A stretch of 64,000 bases of DNA. Origin: a virus. Positions within the stretch are counted from its first letter, which is position 1; the number at the start of each line of letters is the position of its first letter. Position numbers and translations under genes: made by a program. Under the pieces are notes generated by a model. It worked only from the letters and a program-made list of their open reading frames with translations, made no database searches and was not told the origin of the DNA. The stretch lies in IMG/VR virus record IMGVR_UViG_3300042561_001206, positions 1 to 64,000 of that record. One strand, written 5' to 3'. Positions 26,795-35,847 of the stretch are shown here, in pieces.

Positions 26795-28509
26795 TGATTA
26801 TATTTAAAAAATGTAGGTGGAAAAATTTTCTTTCCACGGGAAACTCATTTACAGAGGTTGATCTAAATCAATCAACTAACACATTGATTATTGGGCAAAA
26901 TGGTGCAGGCAAATCTACCATATTAGATGCTCTTACGTTTGGTTTATTTGGCAAACCTTTTAGGAAAATAAACAAGCCACAGCTATTGAACTCTATCAAT
27001 AACTCAAACTGTGTTGTTGAAATTGAATTCTCTATTGGTAAAAAAGAATATAAAATTATTCGAGGAATAAAACCTAATGTATTTGAAATCTATTGCAATA
27101 ATGTTTTAGTAAATCAAGATGCCAAAGCAAAAGATTATCAAGAACATCTCGAAAAATTTATTCTGAAATGGAACTTAAAAGCCTTTACTCAAATTGTAGT
27201 TTTGGGTTCCGCATCTTTCGTACCATTCATGCAATTGACTCCGGCAGATAGACGAACTATTATTGAGGACCTATTAGATATACAAATATTTTCTTCAATG
27301 AATAACATTGTCAAAAATAAAATTAGTGCAATTAAAGATTCACAAAAAGACTACGAGTATCAAATAAAATTAATTAACGAAAAAATACAACTTCAAAAAC
27401 AAAATCTTGAAGAGCATAGAAAAAATTTTGAATCGGAAATTCAAAAGAAAAAAGAAGAAGGAATAAAAAATCAGGAGTTTGTGGAAAAGACAACCCGTGA
27501 CATTGAGTTAATTCAAAAACATATCGAACAGTTACAGAATAGTATTTCGGATGAAAAAAATATTCATTCAAAAAGTACCAAAATTGTAACATTACAATCA
27601 AAACTTTCTGATAACATTAAAAAATTAAATAAAGAAATAGATTTTTTTGAAAAGAATAATGATTGCCCAACATGCCATCAGATCATTACTCATGATACTA
27701 AAACTAATCACATCACAACCAAAAAAGATAAAATACAAGAAATCGATGTGGCAAGTGAAAAGCTTTCTGATGAATTGAATAAATTACATTCCCGTTTGGA
27801 TCAAATTCAAAAAATACAGAAACATATTAATGAACATAACTCTGAAGTAGTTAAATTAAATACACAGATTTTTAGCGTTAATAAGTATAACCTTAAACTA
27901 ATTGAAGAAATAAAATCTCTAGAACAGAATACATTTTTTACAGAGAATGATAATGAAAAACTAAAAACTTTAAATGATGAATTAAAGAATGCAGAAACAA
28001 ATGGTAATGAATTATCTGTTCAAAAACAATATCATGAATTTGCTGCTACTCTTTTAAAAGATACAGGCATCAAGACTAAAATTATTAAGCAATATTTGCC
28101 AATAATGAATAAGTTGATCAATAAGTATTTAACTGCAATGGACTTTTTTGTTAATTTTAATCTAAATGAAAACTTCGAAGAAACTATTAAGTCAAGGCAT
28201 CGTGATGTTTTTTCTTACGCTTCCTTTTCTGAGGGAGAAAAGATGCGAATTGACCTCGCTCTATTATTTACGTGGAGACAAATAGCAAAATTAAAAAATT
28301 CAACTAATACCAATTTGCTTATTCTAGATGAAGTTTTTGATTCTTCATTAGATGGTGTTGGCACAGAAGAATTTATGAAGCTTTTGAATACACTAGATAA
28401 TAACACTAACGTTTTTGTTATCTCACATAAGGGAGATCAACTGTTCGACAAGTTTAGATCCGTAATTAGATTTGAAAAGAAAAATAATTTTTCACAGGTG
28501 GTAAAATGA
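26794..28509 (+). CDS. gp46: Recombination ATPase subunit gp46 (SbcC/Rad50-like)
   Basis: 571 residues (T4 gp46, 560). Walker A GQNGAGKST (34-42), a long coiled coil interrupted by the zinc hook CPTC (about 291-294), ABC signature FSEGEKMRIDLALLF and Walker B NLLILDEVFDSSLD. Partner of gp47 in DNA end processing. ATG overlaps the oxygenase stop. Confidence 0.95.
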   Translation: MIIFKKCRWKNFLSTGNSFTEVDLNQSTNTLIIGQNGAGKSTILDALTFGLFGKPFRKINKPQLLNSINNSNCVVEIEFSIGKKEYKIIRGIKPNVFEIYCNNVLVNQDAKAKDYQEHLEKFILKWNLKAFTQIVVLGSASFVPFMQLTPADRRTIIEDLLDIQIFSSMNNIVKNKISAIKDSQKDYEYQIKLINEKIQLQKQNLEEHRKNFESEIQKKKEEGIKNQEFVEKTTRDIELIQKHIEQLQNSISDEKNIHSKSTKIVTLQSKLSDNIKKLNKEIDFFEKNNDCPTCHQIITHDTKTNHITTKKDKIQEIDVASEKLSDELNKLHSRLDQIQKIQKHINEHNSEVVKLNTQIFSVNKYNLKLIEEIKSLEQNTFFTENDNEKLKTLNDELKNAETNGNELSVQKQYHEFAATLLKDTGIKTKIIKQYLPIMNKLINKYLTAMDFFVNFNLNENFEETIKSRHRDVFSYASFSEGEKMRIDLALLFTWRQIAKLKNSTNTNLLILDEVFDSSLDGVGTEEFMKLLNTLDNNTNVFVISHKGDQLFDKFRSVIRFEKKNNFSQVVK

Positions 28510-29153
28510 CTGATGTAATTAAAGAAAACGATGTTATCCGAATTAATACAGATCCATATAAAAATGAACCTTCCGTTTTACAAGAAAAGATTCGTATTTT
28601 CGATCTGGTGCCTGAAGCCCATCCTGCTTTAAAAAAAGTTTTACCAGATTTTGATTTTAAAAAGCCACCAGTTGACCCTAATTTTTTCGCCAGTTCGTTG
28701 GTTGAAACCTGCAAACTTCATAATGGATTGGGGCTGTCAGCTAACCAATGCGGATTTGAATATCGAGTGTTTGTAATGGGTTCTGCTGACAACTATGTGG
28801 CATTTTTTAATCCTAAAATTTTAAAGTCTTCCGAACAGCAAAGTAAAATGGAAGAAGGTTGCTTATCCTACAAAGGTTTGTTTTTGAACGTAGAAAGACC
28901 AGCAGAAATTGAGGTAGAATACCAAGATTTTAATGGTATTTTAAGGCAAGCAAAGTTTACCGGTATGACTGCTAGATGTTTTCAACATGAACTTGACCAT
29001 ATGAACGGAATCACGTATCATAGTCATGTAGGCACCGTATCAATACAACTTGCTCAGAAAAGACGAAGCAAGTATCTAAAACTATTATCCAAAACTTTGA
29101 AAGAAACAAATAATGGAAACAATCGAAGCGGAAATTACAGAAACATTCGATAA
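28506..29153 (+). CDS. def: Peptide deformylase
   Basis: 215 residues with all three deformylase motifs: GLGLSANQCG (74-83, the GxGLAAxQ motif), EEGCLS (116-121) and QHELDHMNG (160-168). Removes the N-formyl group from new proteins; phage copies are well known in marine phages, where a C-terminally short form is common. Here there are ~45 residues after the metal-binding motif. Overlaps gp46 by 4 bp and the next gene by 41 bp. Confidence 0.9.
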   Translation: MTDVIKENDVIRINTDPYKNEPSVLQEKIRIFDLVPEAHPALKKVLPDFDFKKPPVDPNFFASSLVETCKLHNGLGLSANQCGFEYRVFVMGSADNYVAFFNPKILKSSEQQSKMEEGCLSYKGLFLNVERPAEIEVEYQDFNGILRQAKFTGMTARCFQHELDHMNGITYHSHVGTVSIQLAQKRRSKYLKLLSKTLKETNNGNNRSGNYRNIR

Positions 29154-30486
29154 AGAAAAATGGCCAGATTTTGTAAAAAAACAATGGGAAGATTGGAGTT
29201 CTAAAAACCCGTGTTCAAATTTTGAACACATTGATACAAATCAGCTAACAGAAATACTTACCAGTGACCTGTCATATGCGTCAAAAATGGACGTAAAAGA
29301 GTACACGTTATATCAAAAGTGGTGTGAAATTCAAGAGAAGTATCCTGTAAAAGAAACTACGTCAGTTTTTGGTGATGTAGAAAAGCATCTTGTAGATGCT
29401 TCTCAAGAGCAATATATTAATTTTGTTAAAAATAACATTTGGATTCCAGAATCTCCTGACGATTTTATAAAACTTAAACCCGTCATGGAATACACCGATG
29501 ATTCTGGTGAAGTTTTTGTTACTGCTGTTGATGGATCTAAAACAAAGAAAGACAAAAAAAGAACAAAAGATTTACCTGTAATTTGGAATACCGCAAGAAC
29601 ATTTATTTCCACCATGAAAAACAATTCTAATATCGGAAGAAATTTGAACTTCATGGTAAAGGATGACGTAACAGGTAAATACTTGGGTGTTATTTGTATC
29701 TCATCCGACTTTCTTGATTTGACACCAAGAGATAAGTTTATTGGATGGGAACGTGAAAAGAAAACACAGGGTGGTATGATCAATTATACTGCTATTGGTT
29801 CTTCGATAGTACCATTTCAGCCTCTAGGGTTTAATTACATGGGTGGCAAATTGCTTGCCCTTCTATGTCTCTCTGATGATGTACAGAGAATTTGGAAAGA
29901 AAAATATGGTAATACTTTGGTCGGAGTGACCACAACTTCACTTTACGGAAATACAAAAGCAAACGGATTGAGTCAATATGATGGGCTGGAATATTGGCAG
30001 AAAATGGGTTTTTCTTCAGGTTCAGTAGCATTTGAACCGAGGAAAAATACACTTCAAATGCTTTGGAACTGGTTGAAAGAAAACCATACTGAAAAATATT
30101 TTGAATGGTGGGAAGCTAAGAACGCACAAGGTTTGCCGTTTAAGCGTGATCACAAGAATCGTTCTTTGCATTTTGCATATCCTAAATTTGGTATTCCAAA
30201 AGAACTTACGAAAACAGACCATCAAAGAGGAATTTATTTTTCACCTCTGTATAATAACACCTGTGAATTTCTGCGTGGTGAAATAACTGAGGATAAACTT
30301 GTTAAATCTTTTGATACAAGCTGCGAAGCATTATCGGAAATCTGGAAAACTAAGTATGCAAAACCCAGGATTTCTATGCTGAAGAAGAAAAATAATGTTT
30401 CCAAAGAATCTCTTTTCTATGATGATTTGATCTATCTTACATGGGAAGAAGCTAAACAAAAATATTTGCCTCAGGTTGGTCGGTAA
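29113..30486 (+). CDS. DUF4338 (DruA-like) protein
   Basis: 457 residues. From about residue 190 the sequence ICISSDFLDLTPRDKFIGW, then PFQPLGFNYMGGKLLALLCLSDDV, then VGVTTTSLYGN and YWQKMGFSSG, has the order and spacing of DUF4338: SSDF....RD.WIGW, N..SK.L, T.....G..Y and W...G...G. That domain is known from DruA of the Druantia defence system and is also found in phages. The N-terminal ~100 residues and basic middle KTKKDKKRTK are specific. Activity unknown. Family call from memory of the motif pattern. Confidence 0.6.
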   Translation: METIEAEITETFDKEKWPDFVKKQWEDWSSKNPCSNFEHIDTNQLTEILTSDLSYASKMDVKEYTLYQKWCEIQEKYPVKETTSVFGDVEKHLVDASQEQYINFVKNNIWIPESPDDFIKLKPVMEYTDDSGEVFVTAVDGSKTKKDKKRTKDLPVIWNTARTFISTMKNNSNIGRNLNFMVKDDVTGKYLGVICISSDFLDLTPRDKFIGWEREKKTQGGMINYTAIGSSIVPFQPLGFNYMGGKLLALLCLSDDVQRIWKEKYGNTLVGVTTTSLYGNTKANGLSQYDGLEYWQKMGFSSGSVAFEPRKNTLQMLWNWLKENHTEKYFEWWEAKNAQGLPFKRDHKNRSLHFAYPKFGIPKELTKTDHQRGIYFSPLYNNTCEFLRGEITEDKLVKSFDTSCEALSEIWKTKYAKPRISMLKKKNNVSKESLFYDDLIYLTWEEAKQKYLPQVGR

Positions 30487-30512
30487 TAATCAATGTTTAC
30501 CTCACAAACCCA

Positions 30513-30541
30513 TTGACAAATATACTACATAGTAGTATGAT
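30513..30541 (+). promoter_or_regulatory. Sigma70-type promoter with embedded operator-like palindrome
   Basis: TTGACA, 17-nt spacer, TATGAT, 55 nt before the winged-helix gene. A perfect inverted repeat ATACTAC-ATA-GTAGTAT (30522-30538) lies in the spacer and overlaps the -10 box, a typical repressor site. Confidence 0.8.
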
Positions 30542-30595
30542 GTGCGTACTCGTTTGATCGAGTTTTATTTTTATTTTTTGATATAGGAGTTAGTT

Positions 30596-30868
30596 ATGAG
30601 TAAAACCAGTGCAAAAGAACGTATGCTTAATACTTTGAAACAGACTAAAGGATATAATACCTTTAGTGTTGCACAAGCTCGTGTTCGGTTTGGTGTTAAA
30701 AATGTTGCTGCTCGAATCCATGAACTCCGTAAGGAAGGGTATGCAATTTATACCAACACTCGGATTCGTGGTAATGGTACTAAAGTATCCGTTTATCGCC
30801 TAGGAAAACCTTCAAAATCTATGAAGGCTCAGTTCCGTTCTATGGGTGTACGCGCACAAACCGCTTAA
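30596..30868 (+). CDS. Winged-helix (HTH_39-like) DNA-binding protein
   Basis: 90 residues, own sigma70 promoter and own terminator, so an isolated monocistronic unit. SAKERMLNTLKQTKGYNTFSVAQARVRFGVKNVAARIHELRKEGYAIYTN followed by a basic wing VSVYRLG is a winged helix: helix, helix, recognition helix VAARIHELRKEG and beta wing. The family is common in T4-like marine phages. It could bind the palindrome in its own promoter (inference). Confidence 0.75.
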   Translation: MSKTSAKERMLNTLKQTKGYNTFSVAQARVRFGVKNVAARIHELRKEGYAIYTNTRIRGNGTKVSVYRLGKPSKSMKAQFRSMGVRAQTA

Positions 30869-30883
30869 TAATGGTTTGATACA

Positions 30884-30918
30884 GGAGAGGTCATTAATTT
30901 GGTGACCTCTCCTTTTTT
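30884..30918 (+). terminator. Rho-independent terminator
   Basis: GGAGAGGTCA - 9-nt loop - TGACCTCTCC, a perfect 10-bp stem, then six T. Ends the winged-helix transcript. Confidence 0.95.
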
Positions 30919-30932
30919 ATTTTGGAGTGCAA

Positions 30933-31751
30933 ATGGAAATTCAAATAAAAACAGATGAACTTAGAAAGAAAAGTCTATTTGTTGCTACACCCATGTATGG
31001 TGGTATGAACCATGGTTTGTATATGAAAGCATGCCTTGATCTTCAAGGTATGTGTATTCAATACGGTATCAATGTTAAATTTTCCTTCTTATTTAATGAA
31101 TCACTAATTACTAGGGCGAGAAATTATCTTGTAGATGAATTCTACAATCGTTCAGAATGCACACATCTACTTTTCATCGATTCGGATATCTGTTTTAATC
31201 CGCAAGATGTTATTGCCATGTTGGCTCTAGACAAAGATGTTATTGGCGGACCTTATCCTAAAAAAGCGATTAAGTGGAAAAGCGTTCAAAAGGCTGCGCT
31301 TCTTCATCCAGAAATTGCACCACACGACCTAGAAAAGGTTGCTGGTGATTTTGTATTTAATCCTGTTAAAGGTACTGCACAATTTCAAGTTTCTGAGCCA
31401 CTAGAAGTTATGGAAATTGGAACAGGTTTCATGTTAATTAACCGTGAAGTCTTTCCGAAAATGGAAGAAGCATATCCTCAGCTTCGTTATAAACCAGATC
31501 ATGTTGGGCAACAACATTTTGACGGTTCACGTTACATTCATGCTTTCTTCGATACTATTATTGACACAAAAGATTCTGCAACTGGTGGCGGTTCAGATCG
31601 TTATCTGTCAGAAGATTATATGTTTTGTCAACTTTGGAGAAAAATTGGTGGAAAAATTTGGTTGTGCCCATGGATGAGAACACAACATATCGGAACTTAT
31701 CACTTTCATGGTGATATGCCTGCTGTAGCAAGTTTTGTTGGTGAAATGTAA
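30933..31751 (+). CDS. Glycosyltransferase-like protein (GT-A fold), second copy
   Basis: 272 residues from the ATG at 30933 with TTTGGAG 6 nt upstream. SLFVATPMYGGMNHGLYMKA, LFNESLITRARNYLVDEF, HLLFIDSDICF and DVIGGPYPKK match the shorter protein at 3009-3650, so the two are paralogues. The DSD is the metal site of a GT-A enzyme. C-terminal SEDYMFCQLWRKIGGKIWLCPWMRTQHIG is typical of phage members. Target unknown. Confidence 0.7.
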   Translation: MEIQIKTDELRKKSLFVATPMYGGMNHGLYMKACLDLQGMCIQYGINVKFSFLFNESLITRARNYLVDEFYNRSECTHLLFIDSDICFNPQDVIAMLALDKDVIGGPYPKKAIKWKSVQKAALLHPEIAPHDLEKVAGDFVFNPVKGTAQFQVSEPLEVMEIGTGFMLINREVFPKMEEAYPQLRYKPDHVGQQHFDGSRYIHAFFDTIIDTKDSATGGGSDRYLSEDYMFCQLWRKIGGKIWLCPWMRTQHIGTYHFHGDMPAVASFVGEM

Positions 31752-32425
31752 TGATCGTTGGTGTAGTAGGGTTCATCGGTTCCGGAAAAGGAACCGTTGG
31801 TGATTTTCTAAAAACTGAATTTGGATTTCACTCATTAAGCTTTGCTTCACACTTAAAAGACGTTGCTTCAGTCCTCTTCGGTTGGGAAAGGAATCTTTTG
31901 GAGGGTGATACAGAAGAATCTAGAAAATTCAGAGAAAGACCGGACGGTTTTTGGTCTAAAAAAATCGGTGAACACTTTACACCACGATTAGCACTTCAAC
32001 TACTTGGTACAGAAGCAGGAAGAAAAGTCTTTCATGAAGACTTTTGGGTTTATGCATTAGAAAATAAAATCAATAACTTAGGAGCAAATCAAAATGTGGT
32101 GGTAACCGACGTTAGATTTAAAAATGAAATTGAATGGATAAAAAGCAAAGAAGGTATTCTAATTGAAGTTAGAAGAGGTTCAAGACCTTCTTGGTTTCAT
32201 ATTGCAGCCGATGCCAATAAACACGGTGGTTCTGTTTTTTCGGAAAAATTTATGTTGGAAAAATCTGGTGTTCATGAATCAGAATGGAGATGGATTGGAA
32301 GTGGAATAGATTACATTATTGATAATATTGGCACACTGGAAAACTTGAAAGAAAGAGTCACTGAATGCTTGAAAAGTTATTACGGAAGTAATATAATTGA
32401 ATCCCTTAGACAAAGGAGTTTGTAA
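31751..32425 (+). CDS. gp1: Deoxynucleoside monophosphate kinase (T4 gp1-like)
   Basis: 224 residues. P-loop GFIGSGKGT near residues 7-15, then FHSLSFASHLKDVASVLFGW, PRLALQLLGTEAGR and NVVVTDVRFKNEIEWI: the dNMP kinase family pattern (T4 gp1). It feeds dNTP synthesis for replication. Overlaps its neighbours by one base each, in the replication cluster before gp45. Confidence 0.85.
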   Translation: MIVGVVGFIGSGKGTVGDFLKTEFGFHSLSFASHLKDVASVLFGWERNLLEGDTEESRKFRERPDGFWSKKIGEHFTPRLALQLLGTEAGRKVFHEDFWVYALENKINNLGANQNVVVTDVRFKNEIEWIKSKEGILIEVRRGSRPSWFHIAADANKHGGSVFSEKFMLEKSGVHESEWRWIGSGIDYIIDNIGTLENLKERVTECLKSYYGSNIIESLRQRSL

Positions 32426-33105
32426 TGAAGTTGACAAATAATACCATGAATGTATTGAAGAATTTTTCTACAATTAATCAAAACATTTATGTTAAACCTG
32501 GTAATGTTATTGAAACTGTTTCAAAGCAGAAAAATATTTTGGCTAAAGCAACAGTGGAAGAAAACTTTCCACAAGAGTTCGGCATTTACGATCTAAACAA
32601 TTTTTTGGGCGTTCTATCCCTTTCTAAAGGTACTTTACCTGAACTTGATTTTGAAGATCAAAAAATTATTATCCGCAATCGAGTAGGCAAAAGTAGCACG
32701 ACATATCATCAATCTAAAAAGGAACTTTTACTTCTTGCACCTGAGAAAAAGGTCAGCATGGAAAATGCTGAAATTATTTTCACCATCACAGAAGAGGATC
32801 TTGATTGGTGTTTGAAAGCTGCATCTGCACTTAACTCAACGAATATCGCTTTTGTTTCTGATGGTGTAAATGTCACGGTTGATGTTTTTAATGTAAAAGA
32901 TGATTCATCTAACGTAAATACAACAACTATTGCAGAAGGTGATGGCAAAACTTTTAAAATGATTTTTGCTATAGAAAATTTTAAGTTTATTCTTGGTTCA
33001 TACGATGTTACAATTCATTCTCGTGGAATTGGGCACTTTAAAAACAAGTCTGTACCAATTGAATATTGGGTCACCACTGAACCTGGTTCTACTTACGGAG
33101 CTTAA
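32425..33105 (+). CDS. gp45: Sliding clamp gp45
   Basis: 226 residues (T4 gp45, 228). KLTNNTMNVLKNFSTINQNIYVKPGNVIETVSKQKNILAKA at the start and LAPEKKVSMENAEIIFTITEEDL in the middle are typical of gp45. Trimeric clamp that gives processivity to gp43 and, with gp55, activates late transcription. Followed directly by a DsbA-like gene. Confidence 0.92.
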   Translation: MKLTNNTMNVLKNFSTINQNIYVKPGNVIETVSKQKNILAKATVEENFPQEFGIYDLNNFLGVLSLSKGTLPELDFEDQKIIIRNRVGKSSTTYHQSKKELLLLAPEKKVSMENAEIIFTITEEDLDWCLKAASALNSTNIAFVSDGVNVTVDVFNVKDDSSNVNTTTIAEGDGKTFKMIFAIENFKFILGSYDVTIHSRGIGHFKNKSVPIEYWVTTEPGSTYGA

Positions 33106-33107
33106 TG

Positions 33108-33383
33108 ATGACTGATATTGTTACACAATATGGTACTTTTAAAGAAGAAGATTTGAAATCGATCAAAGAAGCTTTGAATGAAATTTCAAATGAGCTTGAC
33201 ATTATCTCTCAGCATAAAGATGCAATCAAAGATGTTATCAATGCAGTCTTTGATAATTATAAAATCCCTAAAAAAGTAATTCGCCGTTTGGCAAAAGCAC
33301 ATCATAAAAATTCTTTTCAGGAAGAACTTGCGCATGATAGTGAATTTGAGACCCTCTATATCGGGCTTACGGAGGCAAAATGA
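33108..33383 (+). CDS. dsbA: Late-promoter double-stranded DNA-binding protein, DsbA-like
   Basis: 91 residues. Two adjacent ATG codons (33105, 33108); the second is better spaced from ACGGAG. KEEDLKSIKEALNEISNELDIISQHKDAIKDVINAVF followed by KKVIRRLAKAHHKNSFQEEL resembles the small helical T4 DsbA, which binds DNA near late promoters. Highly similar in size (T4, 89). Overlaps the next gene by 4 bp. Confidence 0.7.
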   Translation: MTDIVTQYGTFKEEDLKSIKEALNEISNELDIISQHKDAIKDVINAVFDNYKIPKKVIRRLAKAHHKNSFQEELAHDSEFETLYIGLTEAK

Positions 33384-33712
33384 ATGAAGAACGTAGAGGG
33401 TTTACTAAAGGTTTAGGTCTAGCAGGATTTGTTGCAGTTGGAATTGCTGGTTATAAAGAAGCAAAAGAAAGGATTGTTTATAAACAGGATGAAATTCCAA
33501 CACCTGAGTTAGAAAAACAATTAGAAACAAAACCCGTTCTACAATTGTCCGCTACTTACGGAGAAGAAATGCCTCCTTCATCTGACTTATACGTATTCTC
33601 ATTTGGTCCAAATTACAAACCTGGAACAGAAAACCATGTAAATGTTAAAATTGTTCCTGGTCCCGATGGCAAACTATACGTAAAAGAAAACGATAGTTGG
33701 AGAAAAATATGA
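33380..33712 (+). CDS. Hypothetical protein with Tat-like N-terminus
   Basis: 110 residues. The start MNEERRGFTKGLGLAGFVAVGIAG has a twin-arginine motif (RRGFTK, Arg5-Arg6) followed by a short hydrophobic stretch, as in Tat signal peptides. The rest is a small soluble domain (SSDLYVFSFGPNYKPG, VNVKIVPGPDGKLYV). Translationally coupled to dsbA. Export is possible but the hydrophobic stretch is short; no family recognised. Confidence 0.55.
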   Translation: MNEERRGFTKGLGLAGFVAVGIAGYKEAKERIVYKQDEIPTPELEKQLETKPVLQLSATYGEEMPPSSDLYVFSFGPNYKPGTENHVNVKIVPGPDGKLYVKENDSWRKI

Positions 33713-34452
33713 ATGTAGCAATGATTGCTTCCGGGCAACCTCGATACAAAAAATATATTTTCGACAATTATTATAAAATAAAAGACGCAACTAGCATAGA
33801 ACTTTATTTCTATATGTGGAGTAATTATTACTTAGAAAACGATGATAAAAATATTTTTGAAGGTGGAGGTTCGGTTGAGGAACAAATAATTAAGGGGCTA
33901 CCTAAACACTGCATCATAAAAAAATTCATAACTGAAAATGAACCTTCTATTGAAAAATTATTTAATAATGAACTAGAAATATTAGTAGAAAAAACTCTTG
34001 GAGCAAATCATATATTTGAGCCTGATAGAATGAGAACCAGTCTTATTGATCTATATTATCAAAGATATTCAGCAATGAAAGCTTTTGAATTACTTGACAA
34101 AGAATATGATTGTGTTATAAGATATAGACCCGATTGTTACCTCGCTGATGATGTTTACTTAAAGGAAGTAGATTTAGATAAAGGAATTTATGTTCCTAGG
34201 AACATGGGAGGAGGAGGTATGAACGATCAATTTGCAATCGGAAATATGAAAAATATGAAGGTATATTTTGATGCGTTCAACAGTTTATTTGTCGATCAAA
34301 TGGAAAATAAAGAGTTGGTTCAACAGGAAACTTCTTTAAAATATCATCTATCAAAAAATAATATTAATATTCATGGACTACCTAATAATGCACGATATTT
34401 TATGGTAAGAATAGAAAAAGGAGATGGTGGAAAAAAACTTCAAAGAATTTAA
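33709..34452 (+). CDS. TGxPR-family putative glycosyltransferase (copy 1)
   Basis: 247 residues from the ATG at 33709, with TTGGAG 6 nt upstream and overlapping the previous stop (ATGA). N-terminal NVAMIASGQPRYKKYI, then IELYFYMWSNYY and YDCVIRYRPDCYL, define a family with further members at 39732, 61778, 62489 and 63629. The pattern (glycine loop, then YD.VIR.R.D) suggests a nucleotide-sugar-binding GT-like fold; function unproven. Inserted between the clamp and clamp-loader genes. Confidence 0.55.
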   Translation: MNVAMIASGQPRYKKYIFDNYYKIKDATSIELYFYMWSNYYLENDDKNIFEGGGSVEEQIIKGLPKHCIIKKFITENEPSIEKLFNNELEILVEKTLGANHIFEPDRMRTSLIDLYYQRYSAMKAFELLDKEYDCVIRYRPDCYLADDVYLKEVDLDKGIYVPRNMGGGGMNDQFAIGNMKNMKVYFDAFNSLFVDQMENKELVQQETSLKYHLSKNNINIHGLPNNARYFMVRIEKGDGGKKLQRI

Positions 34453-34483
34453 AGTATTTCATTTTACATTATGGAGATTGTGA

Positions 34484-35425
34484 TTGGAAAATAAACAAAT
34501 TTTATGGGTAGAAAAATATCGCCCGAATAAAGTTGAAGACTGTATACTTCCCGAAAACATCAAAACTATATTTCAAGAATATGTCAACAGAAAAGAAATC
34601 CCAAATTTGTTACTTGCTGGATCCGCAGGCGTTGGTAAAACAACAATCGCTAAAGCCCTCTGCGAAGAAATTGGCTGTGATTACATCATCATCAATGGGT
34701 CAGATGAAAGCGGCATTGACACATTCCGCACCAAGATCAAAAACTATGCATCAGCAATGAGTTTTTCTGGTGACCGGAGGGTCATCATCATTGATGAAGC
34801 AGACTATCTAAATCCCAATTCTACACAGCCCGCCCTACGTGGTGCCATTGAAGAGTTTTCAATTAATTGTTCTTTTATTTTCACTTGTAATTTTAAGAAT
34901 AGGATTATTGAACCTCTTCATTCACGTTGTTCCGTTATTGAATTTAAACTTCAAAATGGGCAAAAGGCTAAGATGGCGGCTCAGTTCTTTAAACGTGTTG
35001 AATGGATCTTAAAACAAGAAAACATTCCATATGAAAAAGATGTTGTTGCAGCCGTCATTACAAAATACTTTCCTGATAACCGACGCATTCTAAATGAATT
35101 ACAACGATATTCAGTTTCAGGAGCAATCGATAAAGGTATTTTGTCAAATGTTTCAGACGTAAACATTGCAACGCTTATCAAATCCATTAAAGAAAAAGAT
35201 TTTGGATCAGCAAGAAAATGGGTCACTTCGAATCTTGACAATGATGCAGCAACCATAATCAGAAAAATATATGATTCGATGTATGAATATTTAACTCCTG
35301 ACAGCATTCCACCTGCTGTTTTAATTTTGTCAAAATACCAATATCAATCTGCATTCGTGGCGGATCAGGAAATTAACTTAATGGCCTGTTTGACCGAATT
35401 TATGGTTGAATGTTCCTTTAAGTGA
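34484..35425 (+). CDS. gp44: Clamp loader large subunit gp44
   Basis: 313 residues (T4 gp44, 319). Starts at TTG 34484 with GGAG 8 nt upstream; no in-frame ATG lies near. LWVEKYRPNKVEDCILP, Walker A GSAGVGKT (46-53), Walker B IIIDEADYL (101-109), sensor FTCNFKNRIIEPLHSRC. AAA+ ATPase that loads gp45 with gp62. Confidence 0.95.
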   Translation: MENKQILWVEKYRPNKVEDCILPENIKTIFQEYVNRKEIPNLLLAGSAGVGKTTIAKALCEEIGCDYIIINGSDESGIDTFRTKIKNYASAMSFSGDRRVIIIDEADYLNPNSTQPALRGAIEEFSINCSFIFTCNFKNRIIEPLHSRCSVIEFKLQNGQKAKMAAQFFKRVEWILKQENIPYEKDVVAAVITKYFPDNRRILNELQRYSVSGAIDKGILSNVSDVNIATLIKSIKEKDFGSARKWVTSNLDNDAATIIRKIYDSMYEYLTPDSIPPAVLILSKYQYQSAFVADQEINLMACLTEFMVECSFK

Positions 35426-35433
35426 GAAGGAAC

Positions 35434-35847
35434 ATGTTTCAAACGAAAATATATGATTTATTTGGTGATGAAATTCTTTTGAATAGTAAAAGCTGTGTTT
35501 ATTGTGGAATACAGAAAAAAATAATAGAGTTTCCTAAACATATTCATCGAAATGATGGATACGATTCTAGATGCAAAGAATGCAAAAATAAAAGAGGAAA
35601 ACTTGTAGATCAAATAAGAAAAAATTCTCCACCAAAACCTGAAATATGTGATTGTTGTGGAAAAAAACCTAAGGAAGGCAATGGTAGAAGAAAAATTGGA
35701 TTAGCACTTGATCATTGCCCTAAAACTAATACCTTTAGAGGTTGGCTTTGTTTTGATTGTAATCTTGGGATTGGTTTATTAGGTGACGATACTCAAGGAT
35801 TAAAAAGAGCTTTAGACTATTTGGTGAAACATGACCGACCTATTTAA
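35434..35847 (+). CDS. Endonuclease VII-like HNH nuclease
   Basis: 137 residues. Cysteine pairs CVYCG and CKECKN, then CDCCGKKP, then LALDHCPKTNTFRGWLCFDCNLGIGLLGDDTQGLKRALDYL: the Endonuclease_VII (HNH) pattern of DHc......RG.LC..CN...G.f.D. T4 gp49 resolves DNA branches with this fold. Here it sits between gp44 and gp62, unlike T4, as an inserted gene. A GTG at 35422 (overlapping the gp44 stop) is an alternative start. Confidence 0.75.
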   Translation: MFQTKIYDLFGDEILLNSKSCVYCGIQKKIIEFPKHIHRNDGYDSRCKECKNKRGKLVDQIRKNSPPKPEICDCCGKKPKEGNGRRKIGLALDHCPKTNTFRGWLCFDCNLGIGLLGDDTQGLKRALDYLVKHDRPI

